A DNA stretch of 64,000 nt, from positions 248,001 through 312,000 of the forward strand of contig NZ_JABACI010000002.1 of NCBI RefSeq assembly GCF_012524205.1, given 5' to 3'. The translations under genes and the position numbers were made by a program. The stretch is from Microbacterium salsuginis (lineage in GTDB: Bacteria; Actinomycetota; Actinomycetes; Actinomycetales; Microbacteriaceae). Each line of letters opens with the position of its first letter. Positions within the stretch are counted from its first letter, which is position 1. Below are positions 17,001 to 24,530 of this stretch, piece after piece. The notes under the pieces are model-generated. The model was given only the letters and a program-made list of their open reading frames with translations, made no database searches and was not told where the DNA came from.

Positions 17001-17769
17001 CGCCGACGCCCTCGTGCTCTGGGAGGCGCAGTTCGGCGACTTCGCCAACGGCGCCCAGTCGGTCATCGACGAGTTCATCTCGTCGGCCGACCAGAAGTGG
17101 GGTCAGCAGTCGAGCGTCGTGCTGCTGCTCCCCCACGGCTACGAGGGTCAGGGACCTGACCACTCATCGGGTCGCATCGAGCGCTACCTGCAGATGTGCG
17201 CGCAGGACAACATGACAGTGGCCCGGCCCTCCACGCCCGCGTCGTACTTCCACCTGCTGCGCCGGCAGGCCTACGCCCGCCCGCGCCGCCCGCTCGTGGT
17301 CTTCACTCCCAAGGCGATGCTGCGTCTGCGCGGCGCGACGAGCCCGGTCGATGACTTCCTGACGGGCAAGTTCGAGCCGGTGCTCGACGACAACCGCGGG
17401 CTCGACAAGTCGGCCGTGAAGCGCGTACTGCTGCACTCGGGCAAGATCCACTGGGATCTGCGCGCCGAGCTCGACAAGAACCCGAACCCCGGGATCGCCC
17501 TTGTACGCCTGGAGCAGTTCTACCCGGCACCGGTCGCCGAGCTCAACGCCGTCATCGACGCCTACCCGAACGCCGAGCTGGTGTGGGTCCAGGACGAGCC
17601 CGAGAACCAGGGCGCCTGGCCGTTCATCGCGCTCGATCTCATGCAGCACCTGAACGGGCGCACGATCCGGCGCGTGTCGCGTCCGGCCGCCGCCTCGACG
17701 GCCACCGGGTCGCCCAAGGTCCACGCGGTCGAGCAGGCCGGGATCATTCAGAAGGCGCTGACGCTCTGA
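14038..17769 (+). CDS. kgd: Multifunctional 2-oxoglutarate dehydrogenase E1/E2 fusion (Kgd/OdhA type)
   Basis: This 1243-residue fused enzyme is typical of Actinobacteria. A short N-terminal helix (NEWLVDELYEQFKID) is followed by a Pro/Ala linker (about 60-130). Next comes an E2 acyltransferase-like domain (about 140-360) ending near TYDHRVIQGAGSGEF, then the thiamine-diphosphate E1 domains (about 390-1243). E1 marks include GMAHRGRLNVLTN, HGDAAFAGQGVV and the YRRRGHNEGDDPSMTQP block. There is no lipoyl domain, as is usual for this family, so it works with the E2p and Lpd of pyruvate dehydrogenase in the TCA cycle. In relatives the activity is held back by unphosphorylated GarA/OdhI; no such gene is in this window. 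The GTG start has only a weak ribosome binding site. Confidence 0.96.
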   Translation: MSSQVTGVGVSNEGEFGANEWLVDELYEQFKIDRNSVDKAWWPVLEAYHPVDGEGAAAPSAPAATTAPAPATAAPPPSQPAAAEPRPVTAPIPVIGTQPVARTTARPASPQPIPAQAPKSQPSSPEGTAEDKVTVLKGMPKTLAANMDESLTVPTATSVRTVPAKLMIDNRIVINNHMSRTRGGKVSFTHLIGWAIIQALKEFPSQNVFYAEVDGKPSVVAPSHVNLGIAIDLPRPDGTRALLVPSIKRADQLTFGEYLTTYEDLISRARNNKLTAADFQGTTISLTNPGGIGTVHSVPRLMKGQGCIVGAGALEYPAEFQGASDKTLNELAIGKTITLTSTYDHRVIQGAGSGEFLKKVHELLIGQRGFYESIFSALRIPYAPIHWAADINVDTAERVDKTARVQELINSFRVRGHLMADTDPLEYMQRTHPDLEIESHGLTFWDLDREFVTNGFGGKRQMKLRDILGVLRDSYCRTIGIEYMHIQDPGQRAWFQQNVEVKYQKPGHDEQLRILDKLNQAEAFETFLQTKYVGQKRFSLEGGESLIPLLDEILQGAAEAGLDGAAIGMAHRGRLNVLTNIAGKTYGQVFREFEGSVAIGSKSGSGDVKYHLGTEGTFVADGDGGQELPVYLAANPSHLETVDGVLEGIVRAKQDRKPIGTFSWLPILVHGDAAFAGQGVVVETLQMSQLRGYRTGGTIHVVVNNQVGFTTTPVDARTSVYATDVAKTIQAPIFHVNGDDPEAVTRVAQLAFAYRERFHRDVVIDLVCYRRRGHNEGDDPSMTQPLMTNLIEAKRSVRRLYTEALVGRGDITEEEYEKAKQDFQYRLEIAFAETHAAETGSSPVVVPDAPAEPAAGEPESTGVSREVVHLIGDTFVNKPDGFTVHNKLQQLLEKRLDMSRNGSIDWGFGELLAFGSLLLEKTNVRLAGQDSRRGTFVQRHSVLHDRANGQEWIPLANLSDDQGRFWVYDSLLSEYAAMAFEYGYSVERADALVLWEAQFGDFANGAQSVIDEFISSADQKWGQQSSVVLLLPHGYEGQGPDHSSGRIERYLQMCAQDNMTVARPSTPASYFHLLRRQAYARPRRPLVVFTPKAMLRLRGATSPVDDFLTGKFEPVLDDNRGLDKSAVKRVLLHSGKIHWDLRAELDKNPNPGIALVRLEQFYPAPVAELNAVIDAYPNAELVWVQDEPENQGAWPFIALDLMQHLNGRTIRRVSRPAAASTATGSPKVHAVEQAGIIQKALTL

Positions 17770-17787
17770 CGGCGGCGACGCCGGCCG

Positions 17788-19137
17788 TCACATCGTCCCT
17801 GAGCGCGTAGCGCCCAGGGACGATGTGCTTTCTTCCGCTGCCTTCACCTCAGCGGAGAGCGCGGCGGCCGTGCGCGCACGGCGACGGCGACGCACGAGCG
17901 TCACGGTCACGGCGGCGGCCGCGAGGATCGCGGCCGGCAGCAGCGACCCGATCGCGAGGGCGAGCATGCCCGCGCACAGGACGGCGGCCACGAGTGCCAT
18001 CCACCAGCCGGCCGTGCGAGGACGCAGCAGCCGCAGCGCCGCCACCATGCCGACGGCGTAGATCGCGACCATGCTGCTGGTGTGCACGAGGATGAACGGC
18101 GTCAGATCCAGGCCCGCCCACAGCATGAGCGCGAAATACACCACGACGACCACGCCGGTGAGACTCAGCGCTCGACGCGGAACGCCACCCGACTCCGCGC
18201 CGGCGGCGAACCAGCGCGGGAGGTCTCCGTTGGCGGCGAGGGATGCCCCGAGCTTCGAGAACGCCGCCAGATAGGCGTTCATCACGCCGAGCGCCACGAT
18301 CGCGGCGATGGCGCCGACCGCGGCGGCTCCGAACCCGGGAGAGCCGAGCCGCGCGAGCTCGAGCAGCGGCACGGCGCCGCCGCCCGCTTCGTCGCCGAGC
18401 GCACCCACCGTCACGACCTGCAGCACGAGGTAGCAGACGCCGGTGACGACCAGCGCGATCGCGGTGCCGATGGGGATGGCACGACGCGGATCGCGGAACT
18501 CGCCCGAGATGTGCGTGCCGACCTCCCAGCCGGCGAACGCCCAGACGAAGAGACTGACGGCCGTGCCGACGCCCATCCAGCCGTTCGGCAGGAACGGCGT
18601 GAAGTTCTGCGGCTCGACCGACGGAGCCGCGAGCGCGACGACGCCCACGACGACCGTGAGCAGGAGTGCGGTGAGCACGAACTGGACCCAGCCGGCGACA
18701 CGCACGCCGAACGCGTTGATCGCGAACGGCGGCACCAGGATGGCGAGCGCGAGCACCGGCACCAGGGCGCGGTCGACGCCCAGCACGGCGACCACGTACT
18801 CGCCCCCGAGCACGGCGACCACGGGGGCACCGGCGCACACCCCGAACAGGAACCAGTACCCGGTCATCCGCGCCGCGGTCCCTCCCAGCGCCCGACGCAC
18901 GTAGCTCGCGACGCCACCGGGATCGGGATAGCGCGCGGCGAGCACGGCGAACGTCCCGGCCAATGGGATCGACAGGCCGATGACGGCCAGCACCGCGACG
19001 ATCGAGGCGGGTCCGGCGACCTCGGCGGCGAGCCCCGGCAGCACGAGCAGCCCGGTGCCCAGCACCGACGCGATGTACAGCGCGGTGCCCTGGACGACGC
19101 CGAGGGTGCCGCGGGGTGCGTCCGTGTGCGAGGCCAT
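17788..19137 (-). CDS. APC-superfamily amino acid permease
   Basis: This 449-residue protein has about twelve hydrophobic helices. It opens with GTLGVVQGTALYIASVLGTGLLVLPGLAA, the family's unwound helix-1 region (GXG). FAGWEVGTHISGEFRDPRRAIPIG around helix 6 is the APC hallmark. The best match by eye is the YjeH/amino acid efflux-like branch; substrate is not assignable. The start at ATG 19137 keeps the protein to normal length; longer in-frame starts would add about 80 arginine-rich residues. Its last 12 codons form the stem of a terminator hairpin shared with kgd. It is convergent with kgd. Confidence 0.85.
   Translation of the reverse strand: MASHTDAPRGTLGVVQGTALYIASVLGTGLLVLPGLAAEVAGPASIVAVLAVIGLSIPLAGTFAVLAARYPDPGGVASYVRRALGGTAARMTGYWFLFGVCAGAPVVAVLGGEYVVAVLGVDRALVPVLALAILVPPFAINAFGVRVAGWVQFVLTALLLTVVVGVVALAAPSVEPQNFTPFLPNGWMGVGTAVSLFVWAFAGWEVGTHISGEFRDPRRAIPIGTAIALVVTGVCYLVLQVVTVGALGDEAGGGAVPLLELARLGSPGFGAAAVGAIAAIVALGVMNAYLAAFSKLGASLAANGDLPRWFAAGAESGGVPRRALSLTGVVVVVYFALMLWAGLDLTPFILVHTSSMVAIYAVGMVAALRLLRPRTAGWWMALVAAVLCAGMLALAIGSLLPAAILAAAAVTVTLVRRRRRARTAAALSAEVKAAEESTSSLGATRSGTM
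17789..17827. terminator. 13-bp perfect hairpin, bidirectional, encoded within permease 3' end
   Basis: CACATCGTCCCTG (17789-17801) pairs perfectly with CAGGGACGATGTG (17815-17827) across a 13-nt loop. On the plus strand it follows the kgd stop by about 20 nt and is followed by CTTTCTT. On the minus strand the arms encode the last residues of the permease and its stop codon. It probably terminates both convergent genes. Confidence 0.8.
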
Positions 19138-19229
19138 GCTCCCAGTGTCGCGGGGGCGGACGACAGCCGGCCGCGCGTGCGGCGCCGTCCTCGCGCGGAT
19201 TCCTGCCATTCCGCGCGGCTCGCCGCCCG

Positions 19230-20792
19230 TCAGCCGGCGTCGAGCGGCTCCACGCCGGCACGGGCGAAGGCGGCGGCTGCGGCATCCGTCGACGCGGTCC
19301 TGTCCGCCTCCACCAGGCCCAGGCGCGTCCGCCGGTCGAGGAGATCGTCGATGCTCAGCGCGCCTTCCACCGCGATCCCCCACTGCAGCTCCTGCGCGGT
19401 GACGCCCCGGGCCGCGGCGGGACCGTCCGGGAGGCCGCGCGCGAACGTCGCTTCGGCGCCGTATCGTCGCACGAACCGCGCGGGCGCGGCGATCTCGCCG
19501 AGCCTGTTCCGTGGCCAGGCGCCTACGAGCGGCACCGTGCGCGTACGCGACGATCGGGCAGGGAATCCGGGATCTCGGCGGATGACCTCGTCGACGGCGT
19601 CCTCTGCCATGCGCCGGTACGTCGTGAGCTTGCCGCCCACGACGTTCAGCAGCCCGGATGCCGACTCGATGACGGCATGCCGGCGCGACAGGTCGCTCGT
19701 GTCGTCGTCGCGCACGGCGTCCAGGAGCGGCCGCAGTCCTGCGAAGGTGGCGACGACGTCGTCGCGCCGCAGCGGTTCGGCGAGCACCGTGTTGACGGTG
19801 TCCAGGAGGGTGTCGATCTCGGCATCCGTCGCGAGGGCCACCTCGGGCACCGGCCCGTCGGCCGGGACGTCGGTCAGCCCGATATAGGTGCGCCCGTGCA
19901 TGGCGGGCAGCGTGAAGACGAAGCGACTCGACGACCCCGCGACGGGCACCGCGAGCGACGCGTCCGCTCCGCCCAGACGATGCGTCTCGACCACGAGATG
20001 CGTGCCCCGGCTAGGGCGCAGCCGGACATCCGGGGCGAGCTCGCCCGCCCACACGCCGGTGGCGCTGACCACGGCGCGCGCCCGCACGGCGAGAATGTGC
20101 CCCGTCACCGCGTCACGCAGCTGAGCGCCGTCTCCGCTCGCCGACACCGCCTCGACCCGCGTGAGGACGGATGCCCCGTACCCGGCCGCAGTCCGTGCGA
20201 CCGCGACGACCAGCCGGGCGTCATCGATGAGCTGGCCGTCCCAGCCGCGCACGGCGCCACGGAGGGCGCCGGCGCGCACCGCCGGAACGAGCCGCAGCGT
20301 CTCGGCACGCCCCACCGCCGAGGGCCCGTGAAGGAGCGTGCCCGGTGTGCCGACGACCCTCCGCAGACCGTCGCCCAGTCCGTAGCCGAGTCCGATGTAC
20401 GCGCCGCGGCTCGCCCCGCCGGGCTCGTACAGCGGCACGATCTGCGCGAGCGGGCGCGTGAGGTGCGGCGCCGTCCGCGTCATGAGCACATGACGTTCGC
20501 TCGCGCTCTCGTGGGCGATGCCGAATTGTCCCGTCGCGAGGTAGCGCAGTCCGCCGTGCACCAGCTTGGAGCTGAAGCGGCTCGTGCCGTGAGCGAGATC
20601 GTGCCGTTCGACCAGCACCGTGCGCAGGCCGCGGCTCGCGGCATCCAGCGCGATCCCCACCCCGGTGATGCCGCCGCCGATCACGAGGACGTCGATCTCG
20701 GGGCCCTCCGCGAGTGCCTCGAGTTCGCGTGCGCGTCGCGCGGCCGTCAGTGCGGAGGGGAACGCCGTGCGGCCGATGATGTGGGTCTGCAC
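19230..20792 (-). CDS. glpD: FAD-dependent glycerol-3-phosphate dehydrogenase
   Basis: This 520-residue flavoprotein oxidises sn-glycerol 3-phosphate to dihydroxyacetone phosphate at the membrane and passes electrons to quinone. The N-terminal FAD fold is clear (DVLVIGGGITGVGIALDAA at about 32-50, followed by TVLVERHDLAHGTS and KLVHGGLRYL). NVVGGKLTTYRRMAEDAVD closes the FAD domain, and a C-terminal DAO_C region follows. The GTG at 20792 is preferred to a GTG two codons upstream because CATAGT ends exactly 6 nt before it. It is divergent from the alkyl-DHAP-synthase-like gene, whose product would use the dihydroxyacetone phosphate series. Confidence 0.92.
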   Translation of the reverse strand: MQTHIIGRTAFPSALTAARRARELEALAEGPEIDVLVIGGGITGVGIALDAASRGLRTVLVERHDLAHGTSRFSSKLVHGGLRYLATGQFGIAHESASERHVLMTRTAPHLTRPLAQIVPLYEPGGASRGAYIGLGYGLGDGLRRVVGTPGTLLHGPSAVGRAETLRLVPAVRAGALRGAVRGWDGQLIDDARLVVAVARTAAGYGASVLTRVEAVSASGDGAQLRDAVTGHILAVRARAVVSATGVWAGELAPDVRLRPSRGTHLVVETHRLGGADASLAVPVAGSSSRFVFTLPAMHGRTYIGLTDVPADGPVPEVALATDAEIDTLLDTVNTVLAEPLRRDDVVATFAGLRPLLDAVRDDDTSDLSRRHAVIESASGLLNVVGGKLTTYRRMAEDAVDEVIRRDPGFPARSSRTRTVPLVGAWPRNRLGEIAAPARFVRRYGAEATFARGLPDGPAAARGVTAQELQWGIAVEGALSIDDLLDRRTRLGLVEADRTASTDAAAAAFARAGVEPLDAG

Positions 20793-20798
20793 CCTCAC

Positions 20799-20804
20799 AC
20801 TATG
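20799..20804 (-). promoter_or_regulatory. -10 hexamer (CATAGT) of glpD
   Basis: On the minus strand, CATAGT, then GTGAGG, then the GTG at 20792. The 6-nt gap is the same as at many other genes in the window and resolves the start. Confidence 0.5.
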
Positions 20805-20870
20805 GCGCAGCCCGCGGGCGCGTGATGGCGCGAGGGCGCAACGAGTCGCGCCGACCGCGGGTCGCGGTGC

Positions 20871-20876
20871 GATACT
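20871..20876 (+). promoter_or_regulatory. -10 hexamer (GATACT) of alkyl-DHAP-synthase-like gene
   Basis: GATACT ends 6 nt before the ATG at 20883. Together with CATAGT at 20799-20804 it makes a compact divergent promoter pair in a 90-nt gap. Confidence 0.5.
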
Positions 20877-20882
20877 GGCCCG

Positions 20883-22586
20883 ATGCCGACGACGCCACCC
20901 GACGCGACGCCGCCTCACCCGCTCGCAGTCCCGGCTCCGCGTCCGCGGTCGGCGTGGGACGCGTGGGGCACGAAGCCCGCCCACCTGCCCGCCGGCGCGA
21001 AGGCGCTGATCGCGACGCTCATCCCCGGCAAGGCGCATCCGGTCCCGCGTCGCGCGCGGCCGGTGCTCACGGCTTCGCGGCTCACCGACGAAGACCTCGC
21101 CGCCTTCGCCGCAGTGGTCGGACCCGCGAATGCGACACGCGACGACGCGGATCGCATCCTCCATCTCGGCGGCAAGAGCACACCGGATCTGCTGCGCCGG
21201 CGCCTGGACGAACGCCAGGCTGCGCCCGATGGCGTCGTCTCGCCCGCGGGGCACGACGAGGTCGTCGCCGTCCTGGCCGTCTGCGTCGAGCGGCGCATCG
21301 CCGTCGTGCCGTTCGGCGGCGGCACCTCGGTCGTCGCCGGCGTCGAACCTGAACGCGGCGCGCATCGCGCGGTCGTCGCCCTGGATCTGGTGCGCACGGC
21401 TGCCCTGCTCGACCTCGACGAGACGTCGCTGCTCGCGGCCTTCGGCGCCGGCACCACAGGGCCGCAGGCCGAGGAGCTGCTCGCCGCGCGCGGCTATACG
21501 CTCGGCCATTTCCCGCAGAGCTTCGAGTACGCCTCGCTCGGCGGCTACGCCGCGACCCGCTCGAGCGGCCAGGCTTCGCGTGGCTACGGTCGCTTCGACG
21601 ACCTCGTCCACGCCCTGCGCATCGCCGCGCCGGCGGGCGAGCTCACGCTCGGCCGCTCCCCCGCCAGCGCCGCGGGGCCGGACCTGCGCCAGCTCTTCCT
21701 CGGCTCGGAGGGGGCGCTGGGAGTCCTGACCGAGGTCACGGTCCGCATCCGGCCCCTCCCCGTCGCCACCGCGTACCGCGCATGGACGTTCCCCGACTTC
21801 GCCGCGGGCGCCGCGGCGCTGCGCGAGGCGACGCACAGAGGAGTTCGTCCCACTGTCCTGCGTCTGAGCGACGAGACCGAGACGCGCGTGAACGCCGTGC
21901 TGGGCGGCCATCTCACACGGATGAGCGGATGCCTCGCCGTCGCCACCGTCGACGGCACGAGCCCCGCCGAGGCCGAAGCCGTCTGCGCGGCGCTCGACAC
22001 GATCTTCCGCGCGCACGGCGCGAAGCCGCGCGGCGAGGATCCTGCGCGCTCGTGGGAACGCGGCCGGTTCTCATCGCCGGCGCTGCGCGACACCCTCATG
22101 GACGTCGGCGTGCTCGCCGAGACGCTCGAGACCGCGACGACGTGGGCGCGCCTGCCCGCCTTGAAGGATGCCGTGACCGCGGCACTCGCGAGCAGCCTGA
22201 CCTCCACCGGCACCAAGCCGATCGTCCTGTGCCACATCTCGCACGTCTACCCGGCCGGCGCCTCCCTGTACTTCACCGTCGTCGCCGCGCTGGCCGAGGA
22301 TCCGCAGACCCAATGGAGGAGGGCGAAGGATGCCGCGTCCCGCGCCATCGGCGACGCCTACGGGACGATCACGCACCACCACGCCGTGGGCCGGGATCAC
22401 CGGCCGTACCTGGCAGCCGAGATCGGTGACCTCGGAGTCGAGATCCTCCGCGCGGTGAAGGCCACCCTCGACCCTCACGGGATCATGAACCCCGGGGCAC
22501 TGGTGCCGCCGGGCTCCGACACGTTCTCGGACGCAGACACGGCGCCCACCCACACGCCCAGCCCCCCGGCACCGCCCAGCGCATGA
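20883..22586 (+). CDS. Alkylglycerone-phosphate synthase-like FAD-binding oxidase
   Basis: This 567-residue protein has a VAO-type FAD domain (FAD_binding_4, about residues 120-290). It carries VVPFGGGTSVVAGVEP and the FPQSFEYASLGGYAATRSSG block, and a FAD-oxidase C-terminal domain ends near DPHGIMNPGAL. Alkyldihydroxyacetonephosphate synthase (AGPS), rather than a lactate-type oxidase, is suggested by the triple histidine in GTITHHHAVGRDHRPYL, which in AGPS lines the active site, and by YPAGASLYFTVVA just before it. AGPS makes ether lipids by exchanging an acyl group for a fatty alcohol. Bacterial homologues are common in Actinobacteria, but their product is not settled. It overlaps a lipid kinase gene by four bases, which supports a lipid role. 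Confidence 0.82.
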   Translation: MPTTPPDATPPHPLAVPAPRPRSAWDAWGTKPAHLPAGAKALIATLIPGKAHPVPRRARPVLTASRLTDEDLAAFAAVVGPANATRDDADRILHLGGKSTPDLLRRRLDERQAAPDGVVSPAGHDEVVAVLAVCVERRIAVVPFGGGTSVVAGVEPERGAHRAVVALDLVRTAALLDLDETSLLAAFGAGTTGPQAEELLAARGYTLGHFPQSFEYASLGGYAATRSSGQASRGYGRFDDLVHALRIAAPAGELTLGRSPASAAGPDLRQLFLGSEGALGVLTEVTVRIRPLPVATAYRAWTFPDFAAGAAALREATHRGVRPTVLRLSDETETRVNAVLGGHLTRMSGCLAVATVDGTSPAEAEAVCAALDTIFRAHGAKPRGEDPARSWERGRFSSPALRDTLMDVGVLAETLETATTWARLPALKDAVTAALASSLTSTGTKPIVLCHISHVYPAGASLYFTVVAALAEDPQTQWRRAKDAASRAIGDAYGTITHHHAVGRDHRPYLAAEIGDLGVEILRAVKATLDPHGIMNPGALVPPGSDTFSDADTAPTHTPSPPAPPSA

Positions 22587-23488
22587 AGGTCGCACTCCTC
22601 GCCAACCCGGCCGCCCGCGCCGGCGCGCACGCGGGCGCGGCCATGCGCGCCGCCGGGCGGCTGCGCGAGCACGGCGTTCAGACCGCGATCGTCAGCGGCG
22701 GCAGCGCTGACGAGTCCTCGTCACTGCTGCGCACCGCCATCGACGTCGGCGTCGACGCGGTGGCCGTCGCGGGCGGCGACGGCACCGTCCACCTCGCCCT
22801 CCAGCTGCTGGCGGGCACCGGCATCCCGCTCGGCATCATCCCGGTAGGCACCGGCAACGACTTCGCGGCCACGCTGGGACTGCGCGAGCTCGACGTCGTC
22901 GCGGCCGCCGACGCCATCGCCGCCGGGGCGACGCGCCGGGTCGACCTCGCACGCGTCACCCGCGCCGACGGCACGGCCGCCTACTTCGGGTCGGTACTCG
23001 CGAGCGGATTCGACTCGAAGGTCAACGACCGGGCGAACGCGATGCGGTGGCCGCGCGGCGGGTCACGGTACAACATCGCGATCCTCCGCGAGTTCGTGGC
23101 ACTGCGCGGCATCCCCTACGAGATCGTCCTCGAGCTCGCGGACGGGACGAGCGAGCGGTTCACCGGCGACCTCGTGATGGCGACGGTCGGCAACGGCCGC
23201 ACCTACGGCGGCGGCATCCCGATCTGCCCGGATGCCGATCCCGCCGACGGGCTGCTCGACATCGTGACCGTCCGGCCGGCCGGACGGCTGCGGCTGCTCC
23301 GCCTGCTGCCGCGCGTCTACCGCGGCACGCACGCGAGCGTGCCCGAGGTCACGATGCGGCGAGCACGCTCAGCGCGTCTGTCCGCGCCCGGCGTGACGGC
23401 CTACGCCGACGGCGATCCCATCGGGGCGCTGCCGCTGACGATCGATGTCGCGCGAGGAGCGCTCACCGTCTTCAGCCCGCGGGTCTGA
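22583..23488 (+). CDS. Diacylglycerol/lipid kinase family protein
   Basis: This 301-residue protein of the DAGK catalytic family (DgkB/YegS/BmrU type) phosphorylates lipids from ATP. The nucleotide motif GGDGTVHLALQ (about residues 60-70) and PVGTGNDFAATLGL (about 90-103) are intact. The C-terminal half has the family's beta-sandwich, with VMATVGNGRTYGGGIPICPDADPADGLLDI. The ATG overlaps the end of the AGPS-like gene (ATGA at 22583-22586), so the two are co-translated. The pair plausibly acts on the same glycerolipid; the exact substrate is unknown. Confidence 0.9.
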   Translation: MKVALLANPAARAGAHAGAAMRAAGRLREHGVQTAIVSGGSADESSSLLRTAIDVGVDAVAVAGGDGTVHLALQLLAGTGIPLGIIPVGTGNDFAATLGLRELDVVAAADAIAAGATRRVDLARVTRADGTAAYFGSVLASGFDSKVNDRANAMRWPRGGSRYNIAILREFVALRGIPYEIVLELADGTSERFTGDLVMATVGNGRTYGGGIPICPDADPADGLLDIVTVRPAGRLRLLRLLPRVYRGTHASVPEVTMRRARSARLSAPGVTAYADGDPIGALPLTIDVARGALTVFSPRV

Positions 23489-23494
23489 CGCCGC

Positions 23495-23737
23495 TCAGTG
23501 CGCGGCCTGCACCGCGCGCAGCTTCGCGAGGACCTGGTCGCGCAGCTCTTCGGGAGCCGACTCCTTGCAGGCACGCGCGACGACCTCGGTGAGGGTACGC
23601 GCCACCAGCGCCTCGTCGCGGCAGCCCGCGCAGTTCTCCAAGTGCTCCGCGATGTCGGAGTGCTCGGTCTTGCAGACCTCGTGGCGCAGGTACTCCTCCA
23701 GGTCGCGCCGCGCCTTCTCGCAGCCGCAATCGCTCAT
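23495..23737 (-). CDS. rsrA: Zinc-binding redox anti-sigma factor, RsrA/RshA family
   Basis: This 80-residue protein is the partner of the sigma factor just upstream. The anti-sigma zinc signature HX3CX2C is seen as His32, Cys36, Cys39 (HLENCAGC), with further cysteines at 4, 6 and 22. In Streptomyces RsrA, disulphide stress oxidises such cysteines, zinc is lost and SigR is released. Length matches RshA of mycobacteria. The ATG overlaps the sigma gene's stop by four bases (23734-23737), so the pair is made in a coupled ratio. Its stop lies only 7 nt from the convergent lipid kinase stop. Confidence 0.93.
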   Translation of the reverse strand: MSDCGCEKARRDLEEYLRHEVCKTEHSDIAEHLENCAGCRDEALVARTLTEVVARACKESAPEELRDQVLAKLRAVQAAH

Positions 23738-24351
23738 TTCGTGCTCCTCGTGGCGGCGGGGGTGATGCCGCGCTCTCTTGCGTAGTCGGCCAGCAGTTCA
23801 CGAAGCATTCGCCTGCCACGGTGCAGACGGCTCATGACCGTGCCGATGGGGGTCTTCATGATGTCGGCGATCTCCTGGTAGGCGAAGCCCTCGACGTCGG
23901 CGAGGTACACCGCCAGCCGGAAATCCTCCGGGATGGACTGCAGCGCGTCCTTGACGACCGAAGCCGGCATGTGGTCGATCGCCTCAGCCTCGGCCGAGCG
24001 CGTGCTCGTGGCCGTCGTGGATTCCGCGCCGCCGAGCTGCCAGTCCTCGAGCTCGTCGATCGTGCCCTGATAGGGCTCGCGCTGCTTCTTGCGGTAGGTG
24101 TTGATATAGGTATTCGTGAGGATCCGATAGAGCCACGCCTTCAGGTTCGTGCCCTGCGTGAACGTCTTCCAGGACGCGAACGCCTTGACGAACGTCTCCT
24201 GCACGAGATCCGCCGCATCGGCGGGATTGCGCGTCATGCGCATGGCCGCGGCGTACAGCTGATCCATGAAGGGCAGCGCCTGCTCTTCGAACTGGGTTCG
24301 CGGATCCAGTGCCTTGTCGCTCTCGTGGGCCTGGTCGATCGAGTCGCTCAT
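23734..24351 (-). CDS. sigR: ECF sigma factor for disulphide/thiol stress (SigR/SigH)
   Basis: This 205-residue sigma-70 factor of the ECF12-like SigR/SigH group has region 2 at about residues 28-95 ([22 protein letters not shown], then [19 protein letters not shown]). Region 4 lies at about 130-190 ([27 protein letters not shown]). Only two sigma regions are present. The adjacent RsrA-type anti-sigma gene fixes the identity. ATG 24351 gives the normal length. An in-frame ATG at 24441 would add 30 residues ([12 protein letters not shown]...), comparable in kind to the longer unstable SigR' form of Streptomyces. The expected regulon covers thioredoxin, mycothiol and protein-quality genes. Confidence 0.92.
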   Translation of the reverse strand: MSDSIDQAHESDKALDPRTQFEEQALPFMDQLYAAAMRMTRNPADAADLVQETFVKAFASWKTFTQGTNLKAWLYRILTNTYINTYRKKQREPYQGTIDELEDWQLGGAESTTATSTRSAEAEAIDHMPASVVKDALQSIPEDFRLAVYLADVEGFAYQEIADIMKTPIGTVMSRLHRGRRMLRELLADYARERGITPAATRSTK

Positions 24352-24505
24352 CACGCGCCAGTCTACGGTGGCGTCTGCCAGGGCCCCTGTGGCCTGACGG
24401 AGGGATCCCTCGAGGTCGAGGCGATCGAGAGTGGCGAACATCCGGCTCCGCTCGTGTGATGGGTCGTCGTGGTGGATCGGTGTGGTGCTTTCCGGCCGCT
24501 GTGGG

Positions 24506-24530
24506 TCGGGTTCAGTAGGGTAGAACCCGA
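24506..24530 (+). promoter_or_regulatory. Inverted repeat over the aroA -10 region
   Basis: TCGGGTTC (24506-24513) and GAACCCGA (24523-24530) are perfect 8-bp arms around AGTAGGGTA. The loop contains the -10 hexamer TAGGGT (24516-24521), and the second arm ends on the A of the aroA ATG. It could be an operator or, in RNA, a hairpin; see findings. Confidence 0.5.
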
